From NCBI GenBank assembly GCA_013398175.1, contig VZRZ01006827.1:2326742-2390741 (forward strand): a stretch of DNA of 64,000 nucleotides, written 5' to 3'. The notes beneath the pieces were generated by a model that saw only the letters and a list, made by a program, of their open reading frames with translations, was not told the DNA's origin and did not search any database. Shown here piece by piece: positions 12,901 through 24,379 of this stretch; position 1 is the first letter of the stretch, and every line of letters starts with the position of its first letter. The translations under genes and the position numbers were made by a program. Source of the stretch: Climacteris rufus. Lineage: Eukaryota > Chordata > Aves > Passeriformes > Climacteridae.

Positions 12901-15900
12901 AAACAAAGAATGTCAGACGATTATTCCCAAGGTGTGAAAAGAAACACAAAACACAGCAAAATAATGTTTTCTGTATATAGATCTGTGGATTGCACCTTTC
13001 TTCACCATTAAAGACTACGTCTTCTTGCAGCTGCTTCATGATTTGAAAAGTTCTGAACTGATGCCATTACTTTGGAGCTACTCTGTCTCAACCAGAAGCA
13101 TCATCATATGTCAATAGAAAAAAAAGAGAACCGCAAGAAGTACCACAGCAATTAAAAAAAAAAGTTGCAATTTAATCAGCATCCTAAACTTTTGTGTTGA
13201 AAAAGCTAATTACTAGACAAAAAACAGCTGACATTTAATTTTAAATTCAAAAAGCTTTTGACATGACACCCCACTAGAGGCTTAGAGAAATCAAACACAC
13301 ATGACATGAAAAGTTAAGTTTTGTTAAATATTAAGGAGACACTGAAGGACAAGAAACAGAAGTAAGCAGCCAATTCAACACAAAAAAAATAAACCATGGT
13401 GATAGCCAATAAGAGACTGGTTCATAGTCTATAATACATCTCAATGTGTAAAACTTAATGAGCAGCAAAATAATTGTGTTTCATCAAGAAAAAATAGTTT
13501 AAAATAATAATAAAAAGAAAAAAGTAGTTAAAAACTAGAAATAACTGTGGAAAGGGTCAAAGCAAACTAGTCAAATCAGTATTCCAACTGTACAAGGACA
13601 AAACTGAGTGTTGATAGGTTAAGTAAGGAATTGAGGTACTAAAGGCACTTAACAAGTTCTGAAAGAATGTAATGCAGTCAACCCAACTGTCAAGCAGCAT
13701 AAATCCTAAAACTACGCAGAAGGTTTAATTAAAATGCTGACTTACACATTTAAATAAAACTGAGCAAAGGTCATACAGATACACAAAGCCAAGCAAAGAT
13801 CCTGCAAAACAGACACTTCTTTTTACCTAAAATTTGAAATTCAGGAGGAATAGCTGAGGACATAAGCCAACCACTACCCAACAGCAATTAAGACAAAAAG
13901 TTGCCTTATAGGGCTGTATCCCAGTTGCCTCCTAACAAAGTCTTTCCTAAGAAAAGAACAGTACTGGCCTCTATCAAACTAGCATACAAGTCAATGGTCT
14001 GATTTTGGCTTATATCCTGTATTCCAAAATCCTGCTTATAATGACAATCCCTCTTCATCTTCAGGTATTAGCTACAACCAACTGTATATCTGAGCAGAAG
14101 CAAAAAATAAACTAAGCAACACTGACATGGAAAAAAAAATTCTTTCCAGAAATAAAGCATCCAAGTCCAGAATGCAATGAAGATGAGATGTACCAACAAA
14201 TCAAGCAACACCCTTGGGACTTTCAGGCAGTTCTGTGGCTATAGGAGACAGGGTCACATGTGTTCTAAATCTAATATAGCAGAAACTTCAGTCAGGGTCA
14301 TTCTCCAGCCACTTTCATTCAAAAATCTACCTTGTATCTCTTTAATAAAAACTCGTATAATTATAGGGAGACAATGAAGAACTGCCTCAAAAAAAAGTTC
14401 CCAGTTCCAAACTTGTTTACACTTGATTGTTCAAAGACATTCCATAAAATATACCTCACATATTCCCCATATATTCAAAAGATTCCTAAGGGCTACCATG
14501 TCTGACACAGAAACCACCACTGTGTACATCCTTCCAAAGATTTAGAAAGCCTGTTAAAAACATGGCAAGTGTTGGATGCAGGCAACCATTGCAGCAGAAA
14601 TATAGCTGTAATTTATCAATATGAACCAGGTGGGACTGACATTATACTTCCTCTATGGATGTTCTGTGGGTTAGAAAGACAGCTTGAGAAAAAACAACAT
14701 GCAACACCAACAAATTATAAATATATTAGAATTAAACCTCAAAGCTGTCTACATGTTCATAGAGATTCATGAAGCTAAAATATCGTTTTTCCTGCCAATA
14801 TTGCTCACATTTTGTTAGGTTACAATGAACAAAATCTGTTTTTAAATCCTCCTTTTTGCACATTGAAAAAAGAAATTATTTGGCAACTCCAACTACAGCT
14901 CAGCACAATGAAAGTCACAAAATAAAGCCTCCATCAATTAAATACAAGCTCTTTCACAGAATTTTGATTTGCCATGTCTAATTACAAGATCTTGCACAAA
15001 CGAAACTGCTGTAATTTTTTAAAATGCTTTTTCAGCATTTCTCTTAAACTGAAAACAGTTACTTATTTTCCCAACAATTAATACCACTGAAAAAGCATAA
15101 TCCTTCCCCTAAAATATGGAAAAGACCATTAGTAAAAGAATAAATTAAAAATGCGAGACAAAAACTGTAAGTTAAGTCAGATTATACTACGGTCTGTATT
15201 AAAAGAAAAAAAATTCAAAAATCAATACTCATATGCATAGCCACCAATTTCAGCATTCATTTAAATTTTAATCATGTAAAACAAACACCACTACGCCCAT
15301 AAAAGCTTGTTTTGCAAATCTCACCACACTGTAGTGTTTCAAAAGCCACATTCTACTTCCGAGTGGAAAACAAACCCCAAACATTATGGCTTCTGTAAGT
15401 GAACAAATTTTCTGAACTGCAGAACCTAAGAAGCTGAGAATCATGTCTGAATCTCAAGGCTACCTACCTTGGCCAAACATTAGAAACATAGAAGAGATGC
15501 CCACATTTCTCAATAGCTGCTATTCACACAAACAACTTACTTTCATTGGCATGAGTGCAAGGAAGTCTGTGACAAGGTTATGAATTTTGCGAATGTAAAA
15601 TTCCTCCTGGTAGAAATTTTCAGACCCCACAACAGATTCAGTCAGGAACAGAAAAACATAATCAGCAATTGCTAGCTCTGCCATTGCCTCGTCTGCCTCA
15701 GTGAATTCTGCAAGAGCTGGGCAAAAAAATTCACAAGAGGGGAAAAAATAAATAACAATAATCCGTTACCAAACAAATATATTTCAGGATACCCAGCTGA
15801 CATGCAAATTTACATGCTTCTATCTATGTTTTTTCTACCATACCAGAAAACACTGGACTGAAACAAAGACAAATTAATGGTAGATAATTACTTCAATTTC

Positions 15901-18900
15901 CTGCTTTAGTAAGTGTTACAGTGCATAATCCATTTACACAAAAAAACCTAAGGCAGAACGAAGAGTGACAAACCAACCTTATTTAAACGTTAATTATAAT
16001 GTTTGCGTTTTCTTTAATAGGTGTTTTGGAGTAGACTCAATTTTGATCTAGTAGAAAGCCTGGAAAGCTTGTGAAGTTCAGAGAGGAAAAAAGAAAATTT
16101 TAAATAGATTTGTCCTCTCATGATACTGAGGTTTAAGATTTACAGATGTAAAAAAACATAATTAGTAATCTATTCTTAATTTAGGTGTTCAAATGATATC
16201 AAAGCCAAAAATGCAATTTTTGAATTTTCCAGTCCCTTAAAATCTTTCTATTCAATAAGGCACTATTACTGTCCAATAACTAATTACTTTTCAATCTGTG
16301 TACATTTCAGAGCAATTCAATTCTCAACAACCAAACTCACATATGGCAAAAGCTTTAAAGTGTTAACAGTAATTTTATCATAAAGGTAAATAACACTTCA
16401 AAAAAGGTAAGAGATCCTTTGACTTAACACCACTTGCAAACTCTGAATACTAATTTGCTGAACAACTGAACTTTAGGGTAATTTACCTGTCACATCAGAG
16501 AATTGGGATATTCCTCGTAATGTCAGTGCCCACGCTAATCTAACAGTAGCTTGCAGGCCTGGTAATTTCCAGGGCTGAGACTCCTGAAGGCGGGTGTGTA
16601 TCGTGGCTATGTACTGTCTTTCTGCTAGCAGAGGGAGCCGCTGCATCAAGTCTTGAACAATAAAAGCAAAGACAAAAGCAGTACTCAGTAAATGAATGTG
16701 AAAATACCCATGCAAAATCCTACCAGTTTGTTACTGATCAATCATAAAATTGTTTAAACAACAATTTATCTATCTGTGCAATGTAAGCTCTGGGAAAGCT
16801 GCCAGCATTACCTTCACGATCCTCTGCACCTTGTTCCAGAAAGCTGACATCAAAGCAGTAAAGGAGAGCCATGAGAAGAGACAAGTTCACACCATCCAAC
16901 GAGCCATCAGCCTCCACTGTCACCTTCTCCAGGTAACTTATGAGGATTAGAGTGTCATCTTTACTCAGTGGTGACTGACAGGTCCAGACAAAGAGACTTT
17001 CAGCCAAGGACTGTCGGCATTCTTTAATGAGATCAGAAACCTTTAAAAGATAAACCAAACAAAAAAACCAGGTGAATATACACATTCTGGTAATATGTCC
17101 AAATTGTCCTTCTCAGTCAATCACAATGACTGGTTTAATCACGCTAAAGAAAGCAGCTACAGAAAATGTTAAGTTTATTTGCTAAACAACAAAAGGCACA
17201 CTTCTGCTTGAAAATTGCATTCATATTCCCACATATTTCATGAGAGGTGTGAGTAGATGCCCAGGAATATGACTACAGGCAAACCGGCATCCCTATCAAG
17301 GTCAGGAGACATCAATCTACACTGAATCTACACAGCTGTAAATGTATCACACAGAAGTCACATTTCCTCTCTCTACACAACTGTACTGCCAGTTATCCCC
17401 AGATGTGGTCAATCTTGCCCTTGCCCCAAAAGAGATGCCCTCGACTGACTCTACAATTACCTAACTTTTAAGATGGTAAAAAGAAAAAAACCATTTAAAA
17501 TTAGAAATTTCTTCCCTCAGACAAAATGTTTACATCAATTTTAAAATAAAAACATAAATCAAAACTCTTATCCCCTATTATATATGGAACAAATATTACG
17601 CCCAACATAAAAACACTAATAGTACTTTTCATTTTGCAGAATACTGCATGCTACAATACATGATACAGCTAAGTACAATGATTCCTGAAAAGTTTGTCTT
17701 TTTTCTAACACCAAAATTTCCCAGTTTCAAACAAATGTTTATTTCATTTAAAATCCTTTCTCCCCCCATGCTGAGTTTTAACTGCTTTAAGTCTTATGAA
17801 ACAGTAGAAGTTTTTTTTTTAAAAGCCTTTCATAGTGGTCGGAACACTTAGCTAAAGTACAAGCTTCTGATAACATTTTTATCCTGTATCCATTGTACCT
17901 GGTTAAACAAAAAATAAAGAGCATTCTATCTCCTGTAAAACCATATACACATAGTGATAAAGAGAAAAACTTTTCAACATTTGAAGTAGCAAGAGATTGC
18001 ACACAGACTCCACCAGAATTCATTACAATATTGTCAATGTATTCATTAGAATACAGATGGAAATATGATATTCCACCTAAAAGGAAGAGAACAACCTGCT
18101 AACATGGAGGGTTAAATGGATCTTAAAGTAAAATTAAGGTAAATTAAGGTAATTTCAAGTAAATGGGAAGGATACTTTTCATAGTTTCTAGATTAACAGC
18201 AAAAGTATAAGACTAGTTCCTTATTTGGTGGAAAATAAATTGATTTATTATTACACAGAATGATTTTTAGACAGATCAGCCATAAGAAAGAAGATAAAAA
18301 ATTAAAATAATGTTTAAAATCCTCCTGCTAGAAAAAATATGCTGCAGTTAGTCACAGTGTCAATTAAGTTCAAGAATTATGAAGATGAGAATGCATTTTC
18401 AAGCAATTTTCACTTGACTATTAGAAATGTTTCTGTTCATATTAACACAATTAGATTATTAAGAGAATTATTTGCCTGACTCGCCTTCGTTTCAATCTGT
18501 TTTAATAATTTGTGAATTAGTTCACTTTTTTCATTCCCAAGGGGCTGGTAATGGTAGTGCTGAAAGCAGGTAATTTAAAATATGGGTTTCTGAATTTAAA
18601 AAAGGAAAAAAAGCAATGTGCACAGTGCAAATATTAGGCTTACATTTTCACTGTTACAGTTCTTCACTAAAATAAGGCAAGCCCTATCATCTGGGAGAAA
18701 CAGCAAAACAGAAATGCAGAAAGCAATGTGGATCTCACACTGATACTGCACAAGCTGTGGAGCAGTAACTGTGATGTCCTACACAGTAGCAGACTTTGTG
18801 CAAAGGTAAAGAACTCTTTGCAGTGTAACTCTATCCTAATGTGTTCAGTAACAGAAGAATATTCACGCTTGGTGCATTTTACCTCTTTGCGATGTTTCTC

Positions 18901-21900
18901 ACTGCCCAATCCTCGCTCTCTCTGGAGTTTATCAAATTCATTGTTCAAATCAATGTGAGACACAAGTGTAAGGATCTTCTGAGTCAAACCCTGCTCCATT
19001 AGGTCATCTGTAAAGCGTGTTGTCATCGAAACTAACTCTTGACTATAATGGAAAGAATATAAATGTAACAATCATACTTGCACAGTCGCAAAGGAACTCT
19101 AAAATAAAGAATCCCATCAAACATATTTGATCACAAAAAAATGCACAAATACATTCTATACAGTGATCAACTAAATGTGCATCACTAATCAGTAAGCAGC
19201 GAACTCTCAAAACATTATGCTGATTGGATACAAAATCTTTAGGTAGCTGTAGGTTCAAGAACATGGAATATCAGAATACAACAGGGATCAGCTAGCTTCC
19301 TTCCTATTAAAAAGTACTATGTAGAAGATGCACATAACTCACAAGCTCACAGGCTCTTTCTTACTAGTAAATGCAATTGTCCAGACACAACTCAGAATTT
19401 ATATTTACACTAGAACACATCTTTTCATCTTTCTCTAACCAACTCATCATTGTGCACTGGAAGCAAGCAGTGTGTACAGCTTTTTTTTCAAGGCAAAAAA
19501 TAGTAGCATATATAGTGCTCACCAGTAGATAGTACATTCCTCTTAAGTAAAGGCAGGAGTACAACTCTGTTTCTCAGTACACAGAAAGTCAGAACACAGC
19601 AGGGTTCTCAAATACTGAGCAATCACTGCTACTTAGAGTAACAATGACTGTGAGAGTGTCTAAAGCAAAACACTGCCAAAAGGTGAAGTAACATGAAAGA
19701 ACTGAAAGTAAAACAAATATCCTTATAATCCAATAAAAATATGTGCAAAGAAATCATTATGCTTAAAAAACAAACACAAAAGCACCTGTATCAGGTTATG
19801 AGAAACAAGCAAATATGAGACTATGCATATTCCCTTTAGTCTAATTAGTCCTAAAAGCACTCCAAACAAAGAGCTTTGACCAGCTCATCACCCTAATACA
19901 GACCTGAGTTCCAATGTCCATGTCTTGCCTTGCCGTGACTGGATGAGGGTTCGTAGGGAATTGGCAATGCATCTTTTTCCATCCCAGTACAACAGAACTG
20001 CCACGAGACCTCTTGTAAGGCCAGGAAAATGAGGCTGCTGGTGTTCTCCTAGTGAGCAAAAATGCACAGAATAGTCAAAGAAAGCTGAACATACATACAT
20101 TGATAACAGCTCTATATTTTTGTGTACCTAATTGAAATTCAAAGTAACTGGTTATTCACCATCACTTCAATTTGTTTGTCACCTAAAAGAAATCCCAGAT
20201 ATTTTGGGTGCTATTGTTAAAATTAATATTCAACTATTAAAACATCCAAAAAAATTTTTAAAAGGGCAAGTCCCTAAATATCCTAGTCCAAGTGGTATTT
20301 GCCACTGATATGTACCCATCTTATTAATTCAAGCTGATTATCATAGAAATATTTTTTATTCAAAATTAAATTTTCTATCTGAAAGGACATTGAAAATTCA
20401 AGTTCAAAATAGAAAGTGAGGCTGACTTGAAGACTGCTTTCCAAAGATGACAAATTTGCAAGCTACTTCTTCAATGAATTTTTAAGGTGAATGATGAACA
20501 GTAGGTAGTAATGATAACTAACAATTATAACTTAATAACTCTAAAATCAACCTTGTATCTGCAAAGAATGTGTCACTCTCCAGAATACTTCTCTTACTAG
20601 TCAGTTATTAGATTATAGAGTCACATATCAAAGTATAACTAATATTTAATTTCAAGAATCAGTATCTATTACACTGCTTTATGGAAAAATTCTCAATCAT
20701 TTTTTAATCATGTTTAAATTCAATGACAGAGAAAGTAAACCATAAAACCTCCTCAAAATATTCCCCTTTTTGCAATAGCTGGGTGTACAAACATTAAGGC
20801 CCATGACACTGCTATCATATGACATTATAGTGAGAACAGATGTCTTTTTAAGAACATTCTGTGTTAGGAAGCTAAAGCCTTCACTGCATCATGCATTCAT
20901 GTTAAGCATACACTTAATTAAGAAGGCCCTATTTAAGCTGTATTTCTCCAGCTCTTAAATATTTTCCCTTCTCACCAGCTAGAAGGAGCTCAACAGCTGC
21001 CAACTCTCCAATATCAAAGAGGTCACTGAGGATAAAGGCTTCTCTGATGAGTTGCTCTGGCAAAAGCCTAGTTCCCTGCTGACCCTGGATAGCAACTCCT
21101 TCTGTGCTTGCTTTCTGAATTTTCTCATGCTGCTGAACATTTTTTGGCTGCAAGAGAAACAAGCATCAGAAGTTATTCAAAATGGCAAGATCAAATACTG
21201 AATAAAGCTTTACATATTAATCCTTCCTCACAAATACAGTACAGGTTAGGTTGTCATCATAAAAACAAAGCCAGTGTATTTAAACAGAGATAGTAAAGGC
21301 ATCCTAAAAACGCTTCATGCTTGGACAGCAGTGGTCTCTGTGGGAACATACCGAAAATAATCTTCTACAATCAGTGCTGACATTTAGTTTATTCAAAATA
21401 AGAGAGACTGAAGGTAAACTTTGATACAATTCTCAACAGCAACTGGTATCAACTCAATGAAAGACATCTGGGTTGCTAATCAGAATGGTTGTGTTACTCC
21501 CAACTAGTTTCTACATCATTCTTTTCCCATTAAACTGAGATGCTAAAATATACTGATGAAACTCTATAGCTGACTGTTAAATTTTCTGACCTATCAGTTA
21601 AAAAAGCCATCTACTATTGGAGAAATAATATCACTGAAAGAAGATATATTTCTAGTAATTACCTTATGATCCACCAGCCAAGAAGCAGTGAGTTTTTTCA
21701 CATCACCTGACATTCCTAACAAGACACATGCTGTATTTTTTAAGTTCATGTGTTCACCTGTTCTGTGTGTTCGTTAATCTGACTGAAATACAAGCAAAAC
21801 CGGACAAAATGGCTTTGTGCTTTATTTCAAATACAAGCGTAATGCAAACAGTTAATACATGACTGATGGATCATCAGATACTTTTACTATTGCTTTCAAA

Positions 21901-22295
21901 ATAGCACTCAAATAATGAGGAAAAAAACCCATCACAGATAAAACTATCCTGTAGAAGACACAAAATAATATTATTCAAGCTATTTGTGTTCCTACAATAG
22001 AACAAGACTGGTATAATACATTCGTGTTATGTAAAATTGTCAAATGAAAAGAATGGTCAGGGTCTAAAATGGCATGTAAGACAACACTGTAAGACAGAGT
22101 AAATCATCAAGCCTCCAACTCATTCCATTCCAAGAGACCATTAGTCCAGTACCGGATTTCTGAAGAGAGAAATGAAGTCAGATTTGTGCTTCTTCAGAAC
22201 TTGGTCGAGACGATGAACAGCTTCAGGTTGCCTTTTCCAAATAGCATTCATTACAGTCTGCCATATGTCCTTATATGGACCCCACAAGCTTGCAG
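774..22295 (-). CDS. NUP205: Nuclear pore complex protein Nup205, coding exons 2-21 (5' half of gene)
   Basis: Large alpha-solenoid scaffold nucleoporin of the nuclear pore inner ring, a partner of the Nup93 subcomplex at the nuclear envelope. Twenty exons read from right to left translate to about 1,014 residues that match vertebrate NUP205 (about 2,010 residues in human) from the ASLWGPYKDIW segment near the N terminus to STTNLQDPG near residue 1,024. All acceptors end in AG, all donors begin with GT, and reading phases join exactly across every intron. No frameshift or in-frame stop was found in any exon, so the gene looks intact. The remaining exons lie beyond base 1. The fold is a helical repeat solenoid with no catalytic site; conservation is high throughout, weakest in exon 20 and the start of exon 21. 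Identification is by recognition of the protein, not by a search. Confidence 0.97.
1361..1442 (-). CDS. NUP205: NUP205 exon 20
   Basis: 82 bases encoding SISQKLMAGFVECLDNEDAE and then ELINPDE, ending one base into a glutamate codon. The acidic C-terminal part is divergent from mammals but of the same length once joined to exon 21. A 422-base intron follows, with nothing recognisable in it. Confidence 0.93.
1940..2060 (-). CDS. NUP205: NUP205 exon 19
   Basis: 121 bases; the first base completes the arginine codon begun in exon 18. Encodes YLYHGNSNPELAFESAKILC and NIQIKLVGDFTHDQ, close to the mammalian protein. The donor is CAG/GTAAAT. A 497-base AT-rich intron follows, with nothing recognisable in it. 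Confidence 0.95.
2718..2907 (-). CDS. NUP205: NUP205 exon 18
   Basis: 190 bases encoding GKKHLEKAVQYCLALLNLTL and LLQGINPRTKKADHVVNIAR. The acceptor is TGCAG/GG and the donor TAG/GTATG. The last arginine codon is split AG/G. A 657-base intron follows with no recognisable feature. Confidence 0.96.
3147..3284 (-). CDS. NUP205: NUP205 exon 17
   Basis: 138 bases encoding GEEIIAYKPPGFNLMYHLLN and EEGVKQLDTYAPFPG. Both boundaries split glycine codons after the first base. The acceptor has a good pyrimidine tract (CTTCTGTCTTTAG). The following intron is only 239 bases. Confidence 0.96.
3285..4905 (-). other. NUP205 intron 16 (1.6 kb), no recognisable content
   Basis: AT-rich spliced-out DNA between exons 16 and 17. 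Reading frames inside it (for example 3,561-3,758 and 3,885-4,097) show no homology or codon pattern that I recognise. No repeat family was identified. Confidence 0.7.
4906..5005 (-). CDS. NUP205: NUP205 exon 16
   Basis: 100 bases encoding WEVAEVVLEVFYKLLRDYEP and QLEDFVDQYVELQG, nearly identical to mammals. The acceptor is CTGCAG/TGG. The donor CAAG/GTTCAT is unusually weak for this gene, but phase and homology leave no other choice for the exon end. Confidence 0.94.
5768..5977 (-). CDS. NUP205: NUP205 exon 15
   Basis: 210 bases, exactly 70 codons, in phase at both ends. Encodes VELNEIESRCEEYPLTRAFC, FPANLGAGLRPPGFDPYLQF and RFRTRAYRRAAEK, one of the best conserved stretches. The donor is AAAAG/GTAAT. 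A 762-base intron follows; nothing was recognised in it. Confidence 0.97.
6566..6616 (-). CDS. NUP205: NUP205 exon 14 (51-base small exon)
   Basis: Encodes exactly 17 codons, ILQTVRSPGQRQAIGIE, in phase at both ends. The acceptor is TTTGAAG/AT and the donor GAG/GTAAG. Because it is short and phase 0, skipping it would keep the frame. A 588-base intron follows, with no recognised content. Confidence 0.95.
7282..7464 (-). CDS. NUP205: NUP205 exon 13
   Basis: 183 bases, 61 codons in phase. Encodes SENARLALCEHPQWTPVVVI, then LLQCSIPPILKAELLETLT and PEIAASLWQSLEYTQ. The donor is CAG/GTATT. A 665-base intron follows; nothing was recognised in it. Confidence 0.96.
7465..8861 (-). other. NUP205 intron 12 (1.4 kb), no recognisable content
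   Basis: AT-rich DNA with a short A/T-rich low-complexity run near 7,800-7,865. No repeat family, RNA gene or conserved reading frame was recognised. Confidence 0.65.
8862..9067 (-). CDS. NUP205: NUP205 exon 12
   Basis: 206 bases encoding ENIQGAGGSPVSWEHFFHSL, MLYHEHLRKDLPSADSVQYR and GITQKEQDGLIAFLQLTTVI, ending at a tryptophan codon. The first two bases complete an alanine codon from exon 11 where mammals have valine. The donor is TGG/GTAAGT, a full consensus. A 1.4-kb intron follows. Confidence 0.97.
9844..9994 (-). CDS. NUP205: NUP205 exon 11
   Basis: 151 bases encoding VVLSKFVRQMGDLLPSTIYI, PYLKMLRGLASGPQCAHYC and LLKVNGSSH. The donor is CATG/GTAAG, leaving one base for the next exon. 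The 776-base intron that follows contains T-rich runs near 9,240 and 9,350 and no other recognisable element. Confidence 0.96.
9995..11098 (-). other. NUP205 intron 10 (1.1 kb), no recognisable content
   Basis: AT-rich intronic DNA. No repeat family, RNA gene or conserved frame was recognised. Confidence 0.65.
11099..11236 (-). CDS. NUP205: NUP205 exon 10
   Basis: 138 bases, 46 codons in phase: IAELYRKDPFNLELAHEYWC, then TIMGSYLGVAHQRPPQRQ. The acceptor is CTGGTAG/AT. The donor CAG/GTTATC is non-optimal but fixed by homology to the junction QRQ/VVLSKF. A 1.1-kb intron follows. Confidence 0.96.
11237..12425 (-). other. NUP205 intron 9 (1.2 kb), no recognisable content
   Basis: AT-rich intronic DNA. 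Nothing supported beyond the flanking splice sites. Confidence 0.65.
12426..12542 (-). CDS. NUP205: NUP205 exon 9
   Basis: 117 bases, 39 codons in phase: VKQLRNRADEDARMIHMSIQ and MGNDPPISLRRDLEHLMLL. The acceptor is CTGTAG/GTG and the donor TTTA/GTAAGC. A 1.2-kb intron follows. Confidence 0.96.
12543..15540 (-). other. NUP205 intron 8 (3.0 kb), no recognisable content
   Basis: The second-largest intron of the placed gene. AT-rich with many A runs. Reading frames inside (for example 14,177-14,377 and 14,569-14,772) carry no family signature that I recognise. No CR1 tail, LTR end, tRNA or snoRNA box pair was identified. Confidence 0.65.
15541..15716 (-). CDS. NUP205: NUP205 exon 8
   Basis: 176 bases encoding ALAEFTEADEAMAELAIAD, SVVGSENFYQEEFYIRKIHN and TDFLALMPMK. 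The acceptor is CCCAG/CT and the donor AAA/GTAAGT. It has no internal ATG-led long frame, so it was found by translating between splice sites. A 3.0-kb intron follows. Confidence 0.95.
16487..16651 (-). CDS. NUP205: NUP205 exon 7
   Basis: 165 bases encoding DLMQRLPLLAERQYIATIHT, RLQESQPWKLPGLQATVRLA and RGISQFSDVT. The acceptor is TTCAAG/AC and the donor ACAG/GTAAAT. A 770-base intron follows; nothing was recognised in it. Confidence 0.96.
16812..17040 (-). CDS. NUP205: NUP205 exon 6
   Basis: 229 bases encoding VSDLIKECRQSLAESLFVWT, SPLSKDDTLILISYLEKVTV and LSLLMALLYCFDVSFLEQG. The donor is GAAG/GTAATG. The following intron is the shortest of the set at 160 bases. Confidence 0.97.
17041..18882 (-). 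other. NUP205 intron 5 (1.8 kb), no recognisable content
   Basis: AT-rich intronic DNA. A short imperfect repeat of an AAATTAAGGT-like unit occurs near 18,128-18,152. No repeat family or RNA gene was recognised. Confidence 0.65.
18883..19042 (-). CDS. NUP205: NUP205 exon 5
   Basis: 160 bases encoding QELVSMTTRFTDDLMEQGLT, ILTLVSHIDLNNEFDKLQRE and GLGSEKHRKE. The acceptor is TATAG/T and the donor GAG/GTAAAA. The first base completes a serine codon begun in exon 4. A 1.8-kb intron follows. Confidence 0.96.
19904..20048 (-). CDS. NUP205: NUP205 exon 4
   Basis: 145 bases encoding EHQQPHFPGLTRGLVAVLLY, WDGKRCIANSLRTLIQSRQG and KTWTLEL. The acceptor is CACTAG/GA and the donor TCAG/GTCTGT. An 861-base intron follows; nothing was recognised in it. 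Confidence 0.97.
20976..21147 (-). CDS. NUP205: NUP205 exon 3
   Basis: 172 bases encoding PKNVQQHEKIQKASTEGVAI, LLPEQLIREAFILSDLFDIG and ELAAVELLLA. The acceptor is CTTGCAG/CC and the donor GCTG/GTGAGA. A 927-base intron follows with no recognised content. Confidence 0.97.
22153..22295 (-). CDS. NUP205: NUP205 exon 2
   Basis: 143 bases encoding ASLWGPYKDIWQTVMNAIWK and RQPEAVHRLDQVLKKHKSDF, then ISLFRNP. The acceptor TTTTAG/CT splits the first alanine codon, so exon 1 must end with a single G. The donor is CCG/GTACTG. A 1,005-base intron follows. Confidence 0.97.
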
Positions 22296-22585
22296 CTAAA
22301 AGAAGAAATAAAACAATGGATTTGAAATAGAGAAAGAAAGAAAACAAATTATCTACACTCTGTTCTCAATAAGTAGACTCTTTTTTAGATTACTAGTACT
22401 CTTGGCTTGTCGGTATACTGCTACGACCACCAAGCAAAGCATAGTTTCCTTTCTTAAGGCACCAAAAAATCCCCAATGATGGCCTGATATAAAATTTAAT
22501 TGCATTTAGGGAGCTAAAGAAGCAAAAAAGATGATGTATGCACCTAAATTCTGGGGCTGAAAATCATCCTATAAGTATACTTATA

Positions 22586-22755
22586 TTACAACAATTTAGG
22601 TTAGAAGAGACCTTTAAGAGCATGGAGTTTAAGCATTAATCTGGCACTGCCAAGTCCACCACTAAACCATGTCCCCAAGTGCCACATCTACACATCTTTT
22701 ATATCCCTCCAGAACTGTGACTCTACCACTTCTACAGAAGCCTCCAAAAAAGGAC
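22586..22755 (-). mobile_element. CR1 LINE 3'-end fragment
   Basis: In reverse orientation the stretch shows the usual avian CR1 3' region: a segment with 'ttagaagagaccttta' followed by 'ctggcactgccaagtccacc' and 'ccacatctacacatctttta'. Truncated at its 5' end, as most CR1 copies are. It lies in NUP205 intron 1 in the sense orientation of the gene. Non-coding and immobile. Confidence 0.8.
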
Positions 22756-24379
22756 TACCTTCATTATTAGCTAAACAACTCATCAAATCAAACTATACAA
22801 TACTCTTATATTACAGCAGATGGCTAAAGAAAAATGGTTTCAATCATTTCCAAAGATTACTACTTGACTGAGCAAGTTCAGAACACCAAATAGCAGTTTA
22901 AGCAAAAACAAGCTATTTAAATCACCCTTATTGCTCTTACATTGACAGAGATGAACCACTGTACTGAGCCAGTCACTTGCAAGGAGTGTAAAATCCTGCC
23001 TGACTAATCAGAGAAAAACACTCTCTGTTGAGAAAGAACAAACTCCTTTGATTACTCAAACTAAAATTGATATCCCTCCCAACAATCAAAATGCTAATCT
23101 CCTAAGCTTCAAAGTACCTCCAGAACGTCAGATCAAAGACTGCCAGTCTACACACTTAAATGGTGAAGTCATTCACACTGAGTAGCTATACCTGAATTTA
23201 CAAGTGACTGAGACAACACACTTAGCAGTGCCAGTATGGCTGTGTCAGGGCAAAAAGGGACAAATCTGCACCAGTGTTTTAAACCATACAATGTTACCTC
23301 TGCCTAGAAATAGCTACTAGGGAATGCATAATTTCACACTTGGCTGTAACTGGCTCTCCCACTTAACTTCAGAGATTTATTTCCACTTGAAACTGTCTTT
23401 TCACTCTTACTACATTATCGAGTCCAATAAACACCAGCAGCAAACCACAGTGCCTGCCAAAAGCTGTTCAACTACCTCCCTGGCCCATTTGTTTGCCCTT
23501 GTGCCTACCACATAATTGCTTTGCACCAGTCCAAAAACATGTACTGCAAGGCATTAGAACAAATTAAGGATCCAGCTTCTCTACCCAAAACCTAATAAAA
23601 AAAATATTTTCAGCATAATCACATCCATAACCCAGTTTGCTCTGTGATGGCACAAGCTATGCAAGCACAAAGAGGGAGTATTGCAGAGAAAGGAACAAGC
23701 ACCTGGGATGGGAAGAGGTTGAACTTTAGCAACCATGCAGACTTTTTCCCACTTAAGCTGTTCTATTATTAGTTTTAGAAAGGCTGACCATCCCATCAGG
23801 GACAGCAAGGAAGGACAGGCTGAGCTGCTTCTTTTGGCAACAACAGCAGTAGACGCTTATGCCTGAACTTTTTGCCAAGTTATAGACTTAGCCATATGTC
23901 TGTCCCCACAAACAATAAACTATAACCCAAGGCAAAATCTTCATTACTTCTATTACCACATCTCCTTTTAATTTTTCTCCTATTTCTGGTAAGGAATTCC
24001 TTCTTCCCTTATTTATTTTTAATTTTAATGCTGTATGGCTCTCTTGCCATGTAATTTATAAAATAAAGCATAGTCTTATTTGAACTACTTCAACCTTCAC
24101 GTCAACAAAGTTGTATTTCAAATGAAGAGTCTTTGCTTTATTACTGCTTTTCTGTGAGGTGACAGGGATGCAATTCATTCAGTGAGATCAAAATATCTTC
24201 TCTGTAAAAATTTGTTCCTTGCTTGACAAAGGAATGGAGGTTTTAATTCTATTAACTGTAACCAATAGTGACAATTCACTTTCACTATTGGCATACAAAA
24301 CCTTATTTACAGACCTTTTGTCCCATATGCCAGTGATAACTTTTTCACAGGGTCTCCATTCTCCTTTCTATTAACCTAA